A program made the position numbers and the translations under genes. A model generated the notes under the pieces. It had not been told where the DNA came from. It worked only from the letters and a program-made list of their open reading frames with translations, and made no database searches. This document shows, in pieces, positions 7,701 to 14,586 of a stretch of DNA of 18,107 bases. Positions within the stretch are counted from its first letter, which is position 1; every line of letters starts with the position of its first letter. Source of the stretch: Paludibacter sp. (GTDB lineage Bacteria; Bacteroidota; Bacteroidia; Bacteroidales; Paludibacteraceae); the NCBI GenBank assembly GCA_030655595.1, contig JAUSNQ010000110.1, forward strand, positions 1 through 18,107. Reading direction: 5' to 3'.

Positions 7701-9162
7701 TCCTACCACCCAGTTTGATTGTTCCATCAGTATGGAGAGATCCAATCAGTTTTTTATTTTCATTGTACACGTGTACAGTACCATCTTTGGTGGCTACCCA
7801 GAGGCGTTTTTCATCATCTTCAAAGATTGCTCTGGTTTCATTGGTGATGCTGTACACAGAATTATCCTGCAGCAAATAATGATTGAAGTAATCGGGGAGG
7901 AAAGTGCATTTGAAAAAACCATTGCCACGGTTGGTACTAATCCACAAAACACCCTGCGAATCAGACAAAACATGATTTACACCATAAGAAAAAAGCACAT
8001 TGATATCCTCATTATAGGCACTGTAAAAAGGAACCAGCTTACCGCTTGCCCTGTCGAACCAGGAAAAAGTACCAAAATAAGGTTGTATCCAAAGCACGTC
8101 CTTTTCATCTTCGAAAATGAGATAATTTGGATTGGTAATTTGTCCTTCGTTGATTTTAGTTGGAATATATGAAATCTTTTTACTCAGTGTGTTGAAATGC
8201 AGTACACCTTGTGATTTAATTCCAAGCCATATTTCACCAGCTTTATCCATGTGTACATCCCGAATAACATTGGTTGTCATTTCAGGATATTTTTCATGAG
8301 CATAATGCTGTAATTGGTCCCTGATCACATCATAAGTGAAGAACCCGCTGTTTTCAGTGATAAACAGATAATTTCCTGTGGAATAATTGATCATTTTACT
8401 AACTACAACTTGTTTAGGCAGATCGATGGTTAGAAAATTTCTGTTTCGTTTTTCATAATGGATTATTTTCCCTTTGCTTCCGAATAAGATTCTTTTTTCA
8501 CTCTCAACATGGGTATAAAATGTCTGTTTTTCATTGTAGAAGAGCGATTTTCCGGAATTATCCATATATGTAATACCACCTTCAGTAAGTATCCATACCT
8601 GTTTATCAAAATCCTCAAAAATATCGTGAACTACATCGTGAGGCAATAAGTTTTGCTTTTTATCAAGATATTTAATTGTGAGCTGGTGGGTTGATGGATC
8701 GGTTGTAATCCTCAAACATCCATTGTTATAAGTACTAAGCCAAATTTCTCCGGAACGAAGAAAGAAAAGCTCGTTGATTTTGATGTTGGATTGTTTTTGA
8801 TCAGGCAGACTGATTCTGGAAAATTCTTCTGTTGAAGGATTTAATCGGTAAACGAAGTCATCATAGGTTTTGATCCAAATATAACCCCAGTTATCCTCTT
8901 TAATAACTAAAATACGATTGCTCAACACCGTTTGCCGTTGATCCGGTTTTGAATTGTAGATGGTAAAGTTATAGCCATCAAATTTATTCAGTCCGTCGCG
9001 AGTCCCAAACCACATATAACCTTTGCTATCCTTCATCATAGCGGTAATGCCATTTTGCGACAGCCCGTTATCAGAGGTGTAATGTGAAAAGGAAAAATGA
9101 AACTGTGCTTCTCCTGTAAATGATAATAAAATGGTCAATAAAAGAATAAATGACTTTTTCAT
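4777..9162 (-). CDS. Hybrid two-component system regulator (propeller-kinase-receiver-AraC), 1461 aa
   Basis: This is a one-chain sensor and transcription factor of the kind that controls polysaccharide utilisation in Bacteroidetes. Residues 1-19 look like a signal peptide. About 25-770 hold repeated two-component propeller blades (for example YMWFGTRDGLNKFDG at 49-63, RIWAGTYGGGLHLL at 554-567, EIWFGTFGGGLNRL at 656-669). About 775-885 is a Y_Y_Y domain. One membrane helix follows at about 895-920. The kinase has H944 in DISHELRTPL, the N box around N1056-N1060, G1 DEGVG at 1088-1092 and G2 GIGL at 1120-1123. The receiver has E1207/D1208, phosphoacceptor D1250 and K1302. The AraC-type DNA-binding domain is at about 1355-1455. 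All key residues are present, so it should be functional. The periplasmic part probably binds a pectin-derived oligosaccharide; that ligand is inferred from the neighbours. A GGAAGG ribosome-binding sequence precedes the ATG. Confidence 0.96.
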   Translation of the reverse strand: MKKSFILLLTILLSFTGEAQFHFSFSHYTSDNGLSQNGITAMMKDSKGYMWFGTRDGLNKFDGYNFTIYNSKPDQRQTVLSNRILVIKEDNWGYIWIKTYDDFVYRLNPSTEEFSRISLPDQKQSNIKINELFFLRSGEIWLSTYNNGCLRITTDPSTHQLTIKYLDKKQNLLPHDVVHDIFEDFDKQVWILTEGGITYMDNSGKSLFYNEKQTFYTHVESEKRILFGSKGKIIHYEKRNRNFLTIDLPKQVVVSKMINYSTGNYLFITENSGFFTYDVIRDQLQHYAHEKYPEMTTNVIRDVHMDKAGEIWLGIKSQGVLHFNTLSKKISYIPTKINEGQITNPNYLIFEDEKDVLWIQPYFGTFSWFDRASGKLVPFYSAYNEDINVLFSYGVNHVLSDSQGVLWISTNRGNGFFKCTFLPDYFNHYLLQDNSVYSITNETRAIFEDDEKRLWVATKDGTVHVYNENKKLIGSLHTDGTIKLGGRKEMFVYNIFQDKSGDIWVSTKRQGLFRLKKKNAKNAFSIENFVHKPGDPYSPAHNDFYSVTQDKSGRIWAGTYGGGLHLLEEKNGKVRFIHAYNELKNYPIANCSRVRQVFADSKDQIWVATTEGFVLFDSKFDDFRNIRFDYYNNNENRVNGLGANDVHCIYESQESEIWFGTFGGGLNRLINKKGDKNFPEFQIFDRSTGIPNNVVYTIIDDKQGSLWLTTDNSIVKLNKKTYEFEVFGKGNELENVEFSEASAFRLQSGEICLGSKSGFYVFRPEAVIRKKIDAPLVFTKLILFNQEVVIGEKSLLKSQLDKTEEIVFNHRQNVFTIEFATLDMRAPDKIHYAYKLEGFDKDWNYVRNKHFATYTSLPPGDYKFYVKSTDSEGIWLDNQRIIKLKMLPSFWQSGFARFLYVVFVLLIFGITLMIFLTIYKLKHNVQIEKQMTDMKLRFFTDISHELRTPLTLISLPVDNLLQEDLDAGIKEQLTFVRRNLDRVLGLINQILDFRKLQNNKMRLTVEEVNFGEFVKNSANNFTETAHAKKIKFKIVDETDNLRIWLDPERFDSIIYNLLSNAFKFTSSGKSITVKTSLKQNMAVLSVIDEGVGIAQEKINFIFDRFFSVSTLRNIAQRSTGIGLDLVKKLVDLHHAVIHVESQVGKGSTFEIEFKQGVNHFADDVDIIMSDNNQSIGENDDQLEIVNTDENNDQAHHSNVIPLILVVEDNDELRHFLRNSLKNNYRVEEAENGLTGWKKIELLMPDFIIADLRMPEMDGLQLINKIKEDKRTSHIPVILLTAVTDMESKLAGMKAGADDYITKPFSSAFLHARIENLMKQRTQLQQFYRSQMLSPRPDFSLPPLEISSQEELFMKKLIKLMNDNLDNYDLNIDYLASELGMSRTVFFNKLKSLTGFSPVEFVREIRFERAAEYMRNTQYTVSEISYRVGIEDPRYFSRCFKQKFGTTPSEYRQKHQEQPIEN

Positions 9163-9164
9163 GC

Positions 9165-9172
9165 CTTCCTAC
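9165..9172 (-). promoter_or_regulatory. Shine-Dalgarno sequence of the hybrid regulator
   Basis: Read on the minus strand, GTAGGAAGGC stands directly before the ATG at 9160-9162. This purine-rich AGGAAGG run is stronger than the leaders of the other genes here, which are mostly A/T. It supports the chosen start. Confidence 0.6.
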
Positions 9173-9286
9173 GAAATTTAATTTAAGATTAATGCCAGTA
9201 CAATAATAAACAAAATTTGTTTTAGAATTGTTAGTGTTTTAGATTAAATTTTTAATTATGATAACTCGAAACCGATTTATTTGATG

Positions 9287-9316
9287 CAAAAATAGACATT
9301 TTATGATGGAGAACAA
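9287..9316 (-). promoter_or_regulatory. Probable promoter of the hybrid two-component regulator
   Basis: On the minus strand TTG (9314-9316) is followed after 19 bases by TATTTTTG (9287-9294), an exact TAnnTTTG match. Transcription would start near 9280 and give a leader of about 118 bases. The leader includes a small AT-only dyad (9208-9222), to which I give no meaning. The spacing fits a constitutive Bacteroidetes promoter, as expected for a sensor that must be present before its signal. Confidence 0.5.
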
Positions 9317-9401
9317 CTGGACATAGGGCAGATAAATACAGGCTTGTCAAAAAGTACACAGTTTTAATTAATTTTTCCACATGTAATAAAATGAACTGTC
9401 T

Positions 9402-9409
9402 TACATTTG
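9402..9409 (+). promoter_or_regulatory. Probable activator-dependent promoter of the secreted beta-sandwich gene
   Basis: TACATTTG is an exact TAnnTTTG -7 element 49 bases before the ATG at 9459. No TTG or TTTG is found at the usual distance upstream (about 9376-9384), so initiation probably needs an activator. The divergently encoded hybrid regulator is the obvious candidate. An inverted repeat ATGTAA (9381-9386) / TTACAT (9401-9406) overlaps the -7 element. Confidence 0.5.
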
Positions 9410-9458
9410 CAATATAATTACACAAGTCGAAAAAATAATCAATTAAAAATTAATCATC

Positions 9459-10238
9459 ATGAAAAAAACATTACTTATTGCAGTTGCAACATTATTGGTG
9501 ACAGCTGGAACATTTGCTCAGAAAACATGGATTGTTGGAAACGATCCAGTAAACTTTCCTGTTAGTCCAGGAATTGGAGCTGGACCAGATTTATCGGTAT
9601 ATAAAGATGGTTTAGGAATTCATACGGGGAGTTTGACTTCTGCAACCATGGGACAAGTTGAAGCACAAACTCCTAAAATATTCGGTGAAGCATCATATCC
9701 TAACAGATTTAAATTTAATGGAGCAGGCTATACCGGTGCCGCAATAGCTGATGTTACACCAACTGTTAACATGCCTACTCAGAGATATCTTACAATTAGT
9801 GTTAGTGGAAACGGAACTATCAAGATTCAAGGTGTTTCCGGAAATAGTGGTGAAACAAGAAGGTTGTTTATTACAAATGGAACTAGTTTAATAGGTACTA
9901 TGGTCTATCCTGGCGGAAGTGCAATTTCAGAAGAGACTGTTACATATACCGGCCCTGCCACAACATTATACCTTTTTACTAATCAGGCAATTAATCTTTA
10001 TAGAATTGAAGCTTCATCCTATACAACTGCATCTGTTGACCAAATTTTATCCAACAAAGGAATATCTTTCAACGGTATTGAAATCAAAAACACACACAAT
10101 CTTTCACTTGAAGTATATGATGTTTTAGGAAAAAGAATTGCAAGTTCTAACAACAATATCTCCGTAAGCAGTTTCGATAAAGGCGTATATTTTGTACGTG
10201 CAGAAGGAACTAAAGAAACATTGAAATTCAGCAAATAA
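9459..10238 (+). CDS. Secreted pectate-lyase-associated beta-sandwich protein with T9SS C-terminal domain, 259 aa
   Basis: Residues 1-20 are a signal peptide with likely cleavage at TFA-Q21. Residues about 22-187 resemble the beta-sandwich module found beside PL1 pectate lyases in this phylum: an opening W24, then RYLTISVSGNGTIKIQGVSG and RRLFITNG (about 109-141), ending in NLYRIEAS. Residues about 190-259 form a T9SS-type sorting domain, with LSLEVYDVLGKRI and the terminal FDKGVYFVRAEG...LKF pattern. There is no catalytic domain, so it probably binds pectin or pairs with the lyase encoded 139 bases downstream. It is the first gene opposite the hybrid regulator and so a likely main target. 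The beta-sandwich call rests on recalled pattern similarity; the sorting domain is firmer. Confidence 0.75.
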   Translation: MKKTLLIAVATLLVTAGTFAQKTWIVGNDPVNFPVSPGIGAGPDLSVYKDGLGIHTGSLTSATMGQVEAQTPKIFGEASYPNRFKFNGAGYTGAAIADVTPTVNMPTQRYLTISVSGNGTIKIQGVSGNSGETRRLFITNGTSLIGTMVYPGGSAISEETVTYTGPATTLYLFTNQAINLYRIEASSYTTASVDQILSNKGISFNGIEIKNTHNLSLEVYDVLGKRIASSNNNISVSSFDKGVYFVRAEGTKETLKFSK

Positions 10239-10262
10239 GTGATTTCAGTTAAGTTATATATT

Positions 10263-10297
10263 TAAAGGGCTTTACTATGAAAAGGTAAAGCCCTTTA
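10263..10297 (+). terminator. Intrinsic terminator after the beta-sandwich gene
   Basis: A 13-bp perfect stem (10263-10275 with 10285-10297, core AAAGGGCTTTAC/GTAAAGCCCTTT) closes a 9-base loop, 24 bases after the stop codon. The following sequence ATTGTATTTT is only moderately U-rich, so some read-through into the pectate lyase gene is plausible. Confidence 0.75.
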
Positions 10298-10377
10298 TTG
10301 TATTTTACAATTAAATTTTCATAACTGTTTTTGTTTGTTATAATTCATAAATCGAAGTTTATATTTTAGAAATTCAA

Positions 10378-12429
10378 ATGAAGAGACTATTTACATCAGC
10401 AATTTCACTCATTCTGTTCTTAGGTCTTTTTGCATCAACACCCGATTTCAGCATGGTTGGTTTTGCAACACTCAACGGTGGAACAACAGGAGGCGCAGGA
10501 GGTACCGAAATAACCGTGACCACTTATGAACAACTCAAAGCAGCCGTTTTCGGCACATCACCCAAAATTGTTTATGTCGTTGGAAAGATTGAAGTTGTGG
10601 GCGGAGGAGATGCCATTGAAGTAGGTTCAAATACATCCATCATCGGTGTAGGCAATACAGCGATGATCAGTCAGGTGCAGCTATACCTGAAGAATGCGTC
10701 GAACGTGATTATCCGGAATCTCAAATTTACGGCCCTTGGCAGCACCAAAGGCAGCGATTCCGATTGTATTTCCATAGCCACAACCAGCAGTGGAAAATGC
10801 AGCAACATCTGGATCGACCATTGTGAGTTTTTCAATGTTACCCCAATCCGAAATCCATCTGCCTCTGTAAAAGATAAATACGACGGATTGATAGACATCA
10901 AAAAAACAAGTGAATACATCACGATATCCTGGTGTTATTTTCGTGATCATTACAAAGGTATTTTGGTTGGATATACCGATTCAGATACTTATGACCGGAA
11001 AATTACATTCGTCAACAATAAATTCGAACGTGTCTATTCCAGACTTCCTTCATACAGAGGAGGAACCGGACATATATTCAACAACTACTATGTTGGATCG
11101 ACCGATGCATCGGGTATTTTCGGAGATGGCGTAAATACCCGCGAAGGAGCTTGTTTGCTTGTGGAGAACAACTATTTTCTAAACATGAGCAAAGGCGTAT
11201 ATTGCGCCTATGCTGATGTCAGTGTAGAAGGATTTGCTTACGGTTCGGGCAATGAATATGTGAATAGCACAATGGGTTGGGATCCTGTGCTGAAGTCATG
11301 CAACAGTTTTACACCACCTTATACATACACAAAATTAGCGGCGAATGAATTGCCGGCTTTGCTGGATGCATGGACAGGAGTTGGAAAAATTGATGATGTT
11401 ATCAGCAATGTTCCGCCGGTTGTAACGCTGACTGCCCCCACACAGGGAGCAAGTTTAGATGCTGAGCCAGGTATTCTTTTTACCGCTGATGCTACAGATT
11501 CCGACGGTACCGTTTTGAAAGTTGATTTTTACGCCAATGGTTTATTTGTGGGAACTGACACTACCAGTCCGTACAGCTACATCTGGAACAGTGCGGTAGC
11601 AGGTAATTATAACCTTACTGCAGTTGCTACGGATAACTTGGGAGCTACAGCCTCATCTGCAGCAGTCAATGTGAATATCACAGGAACTGGTACAGAAACA
11701 GGTGGCGAAAATCCGGGTGAAAACACATCAGAAATTGAAACGACCGGGAATTACCATTTGCAGGAAATGTTTACCACCGGGACCGGGCGAACAGACTACG
11801 GTACATTTACCACCAATTTAAATACCGTCGGAACCTTGTGCAAATACTATCCGACAACTGCCAATACAGGTTACACCGGTTATGCTTTGATCGACAAGAA
11901 AAGAGCGACATCACAAGCTTATGTTACATTGGTTGAAGTTCCCAATTGTGGAGAAATTGAAATTATCTCCCGGGCTTCCAGTGCAAGGAACATTACATTA
12001 GAGAAGAAAATTGGCTCAACATGGGAAGTGGTGGATGCCATTGATATAGCATCAGCACAGGTTTGGTCGCCCGATAAAGCGAAAACCCTGAGTCCGGTTC
12101 AGTTTCGCATTACAACGACTAACACCGGAGGAGATGTATATCTATACCAGGTTTTGATTTCAGAAGGAAGAAAAATTGCTGATGAAGAAACTAATTTAAT
12201 CATCACCAATGTTCAGCCATATAATTTGTATCAATCCGGTAATAAAATAATCATCGGTGGAGATAGAAATATCAGCCATGTTAGAATCTTGACTGTTTCC
12301 GGCAGTTTGATTGTTGAAAGCACAAACTCAAACGAGCTTGTACTTGAAAACATTGGGAAAGGTATTTATTTGGCACAGATAACTGATGGAGCGGGAAAAA
12401 GTGTAGTGCAGAAGTTTGTAAGGTTATAG
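10378..12429 (+). CDS. Secreted PL1 pectate lyase with Ig-like and sorting domains, 683 aa
   Basis: A pectate lyase cuts homogalacturonan by beta-elimination, leaving 4,5-unsaturated ends. After a signal peptide (about 1-20) comes a PL1 right-handed beta-helix (about 28-335). It shows NIWIDHCEF (143-151), the YDGLIDIKKTSEYITISWCYF strand (168-188) and VYSRLPSYRGGTGHIFNNYY (219-238). By family position R222 is the likely catalytic arginine, and D147, D169 and D173 are likely calcium ligands; these assignments are by pattern. A bacterial Ig-like domain follows (about 346-434, PPVVTLTAPTQGASL ... DSDGTVLKVDFYANG), then a Gly/Glu/Thr linker, an extra beta-sandwich (about 455-597) and a T9SS-type sorting domain (about 608-683, ending GKGIYLAQITDGAGKSVVQKFVRL without its first Gly counted as special). 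The start at 10378 gives a good signal peptide. Confidence 0.93.
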   Translation: MKRLFTSAISLILFLGLFASTPDFSMVGFATLNGGTTGGAGGTEITVTTYEQLKAAVFGTSPKIVYVVGKIEVVGGGDAIEVGSNTSIIGVGNTAMISQVQLYLKNASNVIIRNLKFTALGSTKGSDSDCISIATTSSGKCSNIWIDHCEFFNVTPIRNPSASVKDKYDGLIDIKKTSEYITISWCYFRDHYKGILVGYTDSDTYDRKITFVNNKFERVYSRLPSYRGGTGHIFNNYYVGSTDASGIFGDGVNTREGACLLVENNYFLNMSKGVYCAYADVSVEGFAYGSGNEYVNSTMGWDPVLKSCNSFTPPYTYTKLAANELPALLDAWTGVGKIDDVISNVPPVVTLTAPTQGASLDAEPGILFTADATDSDGTVLKVDFYANGLFVGTDTTSPYSYIWNSAVAGNYNLTAVATDNLGATASSAAVNVNITGTGTETGGENPGENTSEIETTGNYHLQEMFTTGTGRTDYGTFTTNLNTVGTLCKYYPTTANTGYTGYALIDKKRATSQAYVTLVEVPNCGEIEIISRASSARNITLEKKIGSTWEVVDAIDIASAQVWSPDKAKTLSPVQFRITTTNTGGDVYLYQVLISEGRKIADEETNLIITNVQPYNLYQSGNKIIIGGDRNISHVRILTVSGSLIVESTNSNELVLENIGKGIYLAQITDGAGKSVVQKFVRL

Positions 12430-12448
12430 TAGCAGTAGCTTTTCTGAA

Positions 12449-12501
12449 AAAGTCATTAAATGGATTCTTTTTGCTTATAAAGTATTCCATTTAATGACTT
12501 T
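12449..12501. terminator. Bidirectional terminator between convergent genes
   Basis: A 16-bp perfect stem (12449-12464, AAAGTCATTAAATGGA, with 12486-12501) encloses a 21-base loop. It is flanked by a T-rich stretch on the right (TTCTTTTT-like, 12500-12507) and A-rich bases on the left, so it can stop transcription from the pectate lyase gene (ends 12429) and from the opposing gene (ends 12518). Confidence 0.8.
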
Positions 12502-12517
12502 CTTTTTAGAGATTAAC

Positions 12518-14443
12518 TTAATACACAATCTTCAAAATACCACCTTTTTCTGAACGAATAATATACACTCCCCTGTTAAAACTGATAAGCTGGATATCTT
12601 CTGAAGAACTCACCACCAATCTTCCGGTAGTATCATAAACCTTCATCAATTCACCGTCCTGATTCTTAATTTTATGACCGTCGAAGAAAATACGACTTGC
12701 CTGCAGTTGGTTATTACCGGTAATGATATACTTATCATCTGAGAGTAAATAATTAACTGCATTTTCAATTAATTTAAGCCCATTATCACTTACATTTGCA
12801 TAGTTTGCATTTGCAATCGGAATTAGTAAGTATTTTGCTGTTGCCACTTCATTTTCTTCAATCATTGTTACATCAGCTGTTCTTGACGGAAGTTTGGCAA
12901 TAATATTTCCACTTCCGGGATTGGTGACAGACTGAATTCCATTACCGCTGATGCCAGTATTCAAAATCTGCAATAGATTTTCTGCAATCGTTACGCCATC
13001 AAAAACAGGATGTTGTAAATATGCTTCCTCAACCAACACACTTATATCAGAAGCACCGTTATACCCTGCACCAGTTGGCCAGTTTGTTCTGCTATACATA
13101 TACGCTTTGAAATTCAAGAGTGGTTTAACGCCGATGAGTTGTCCCATTGCAGCTAACAGCGAATTTGCACTATTTGTTTCTTCATTGAGCACAAACAAAT
13201 CATAAGCATTAAATTGGGTGAGATCACTTCCCGTAGCCGGAATAACTCCCAGATAATAACCCTTTGATTTCAACATCGGATAAACCTTCGTATCGTTTGT
13301 ACTGATGGCTGTATTCACAACATAAGCAATATCGGCAATACCATTGAAAATAGTGACCGTGAAAATCTTTTGTGAATCATCTTGTGCCGTAACCGTTATG
13401 CTCAACGGATTGGTGAAATCATAGGCATTTCCTGAAGTGAAATTTGCAGTTGCAGTTGCCGGAATATCAAAAGTAACAGCCTGTGTTAAACTTGCAAGTT
13501 TGGGTATGACCAACGAATAGGTATTTGTTTCAGCATTAAAAGTTGGTGTCATCCCATTTACCTGCAGGTTGCTGATATCTTTATCAGAACTGGCAACGAA
13601 TGCGCTAACTACAATACGGCCTTGTATTTCGTTTCCATTGGGTTCATTTACGCCTAATTTGTAGTAGTACGTGCCAGCTGTTCCTGTTGTTGGTGTTCCG
13701 CTGACTGTGACCGTTTTTGCATCCGTATCTTTCGAGATGGATAAATTGGCCGGAGCAGTGGTTGTAGCGATGTATGTGTTATCGGTGTACCAGTTGTAAA
13801 CCACATTGTTTGCATTGGCCACATTCGAATAAGTAAACACAACCGGTTCCATGGCAACTGTTTCCATGGCAGATGCAGGGTTTTTTCCTGCTGTAAGTGC
13901 TACGGAGGGAGTCAAACTAGCAACTTCATGGGTAATTTTAATTTCATCGAGCACAATGGTATGGCTGCTCTCAGTTCTTAAATGAATGTATGAAGCGACT
14001 GTTCCACCAGTAACATTAAAAGTCTTTGTAGTAAAAGTAGTCGGTGAATCTCCACCTGCTTCATTTAAAATACCTCCCATGCCGGAAGTACCCGTTTTGT
14101 CGATGTCAATTTGAAATTTTTTCGTTGTTGCACCAATTAATTTATAGGTTACATACAACTTCACATTGTTACCGCTCAAATCCATGTTTCGGGTAGCAAA
14201 TCTTCCTCCGGTGATATTCATTGTTCCATTTTCTGAACACAACATACTTGAAGGAGCACCACCAACAACATAACCAGTTTCATCGGCATTACCTCCGGTC
14301 AATCCGTTTCCAGTCGTGTTTGTTGTCGTCATTTTGTTGAAAGTTTCATGAAACAAGGTAACTTCTACTTGTGCTGATGAACTGAAAATTCCTAGAAACA
14401 ATAAATAAACAATGAAAGTAAGTTTTGTAATTTTTTTTCTCAT
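12518..14443 (-). CDS. Secreted multidomain protein of unknown function with T9SS C-terminal domain, 641 aa
   Basis: I do not recognise a function. Residues 1-24 are a signal peptide (SSSA-Q). About 28-172 is a jelly-roll-like beta domain (FHETFNK ... IVLDEIKI) of the kind that anchors or binds carbohydrate. About 178-284 is an Ig-like domain beginning PSVALTAGKNPASAMET. About 286-366 resembles a cadherin-like beta-sandwich (DISNLQVNGMTPTFNAETNTYSL). About 370-570 is an alpha/beta domain with AYDLFVLNEE, KPLLNFKAYMY, HPVFDGVT, KYLLIPI and NAVNYLLSD; the layout recalls ThuA/glutamine-amidotransferase folds, but the domain has no cysteine. About 583-641 is a T9SS-type sorting domain (MKVYDTTGRLVV ... 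FNRGVYIIRSEKGG). The gene at 14587-16701 is a diverged paralogue sharing the Ig-like, alpha/beta and C-terminal parts. A role in handling pectin is inferred from neighbours only. Confidence 0.85.
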   Translation of the reverse strand: MRKKITKLTFIVYLLFLGIFSSSAQVEVTLFHETFNKMTTTNTTGNGLTGGNADETGYVVGGAPSSMLCSENGTMNITGGRFATRNMDLSGNNVKLYVTYKLIGATTKKFQIDIDKTGTSGMGGILNEAGGDSPTTFTTKTFNVTGGTVASYIHLRTESSHTIVLDEIKITHEVASLTPSVALTAGKNPASAMETVAMEPVVFTYSNVANANNVVYNWYTDNTYIATTTAPANLSISKDTDAKTVTVSGTPTTGTAGTYYYKLGVNEPNGNEIQGRIVVSAFVASSDKDISNLQVNGMTPTFNAETNTYSLVIPKLASLTQAVTFDIPATATANFTSGNAYDFTNPLSITVTAQDDSQKIFTVTIFNGIADIAYVVNTAISTNDTKVYPMLKSKGYYLGVIPATGSDLTQFNAYDLFVLNEETNSANSLLAAMGQLIGVKPLLNFKAYMYSRTNWPTGAGYNGASDISVLVEEAYLQHPVFDGVTIAENLLQILNTGISGNGIQSVTNPGSGNIIAKLPSRTADVTMIEENEVATAKYLLIPIANANYANVSDNGLKLIENAVNYLLSDDKYIITGNNQLQASRIFFDGHKIKNQDGELMKVYDTTGRLVVSSSEDIQLISFNRGVYIIRSEKGGILKIVY

Positions 14444-14480
14444 GATTATAATATTTTAACGGTTGATATTTTAAAAATTA

Positions 14481-14512
14481 AAAAATCGGGTCATTCACAC
14501 GACCCGATTTTT
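14481..14512 (-). terminator. Intrinsic terminator after the 704-aa secreted protein gene
   Basis: A 12-bp perfect stem (AAAAATCGGGTC, 14481-14492, with 14501-14512) closes an 8-base loop. Read on the minus strand the hairpin is followed by TTTTTTAATTTTT, an ideal U tract. It lies 74 bases after the stop at 14587 and before the next minus-strand gene, so that gene probably has its own promoter or depends on read-through. Confidence 0.85.
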
Positions 14513-14586
14513 ACGAGAGACAAAATCAGAGGTCTCTTTCTACTAAATCAAACTATAAAAACACAAATGCAAACTAATCGCTTTGT

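Noticed and set aside
7764..7777. Perfect 14-base palindrome TGTACACGTGTACA, partly like the LacI operators
   Set aside because: It lies inside the propeller-coding part of the hybrid regulator, encodes ordinary domain sequence, lacks the TTCGTGTGCG half-site and is far from any promoter.
9208..9222. AAACAAAATTTGTTT dyad in the leader of the hybrid regulator
   Set aside because: It contains only A/T and two C/G pairs in a very AT-rich gap, so chance is a sufficient explanation.
10334..10367. Possible own promoter of the pectate lyase gene (TTTG, then TATATTTT)
   Set aside because: The -7 element has one mismatch, the spacing is 22 bases, and transcription would start only a few bases before the ATG. 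Read-through from the gene upstream is as likely.
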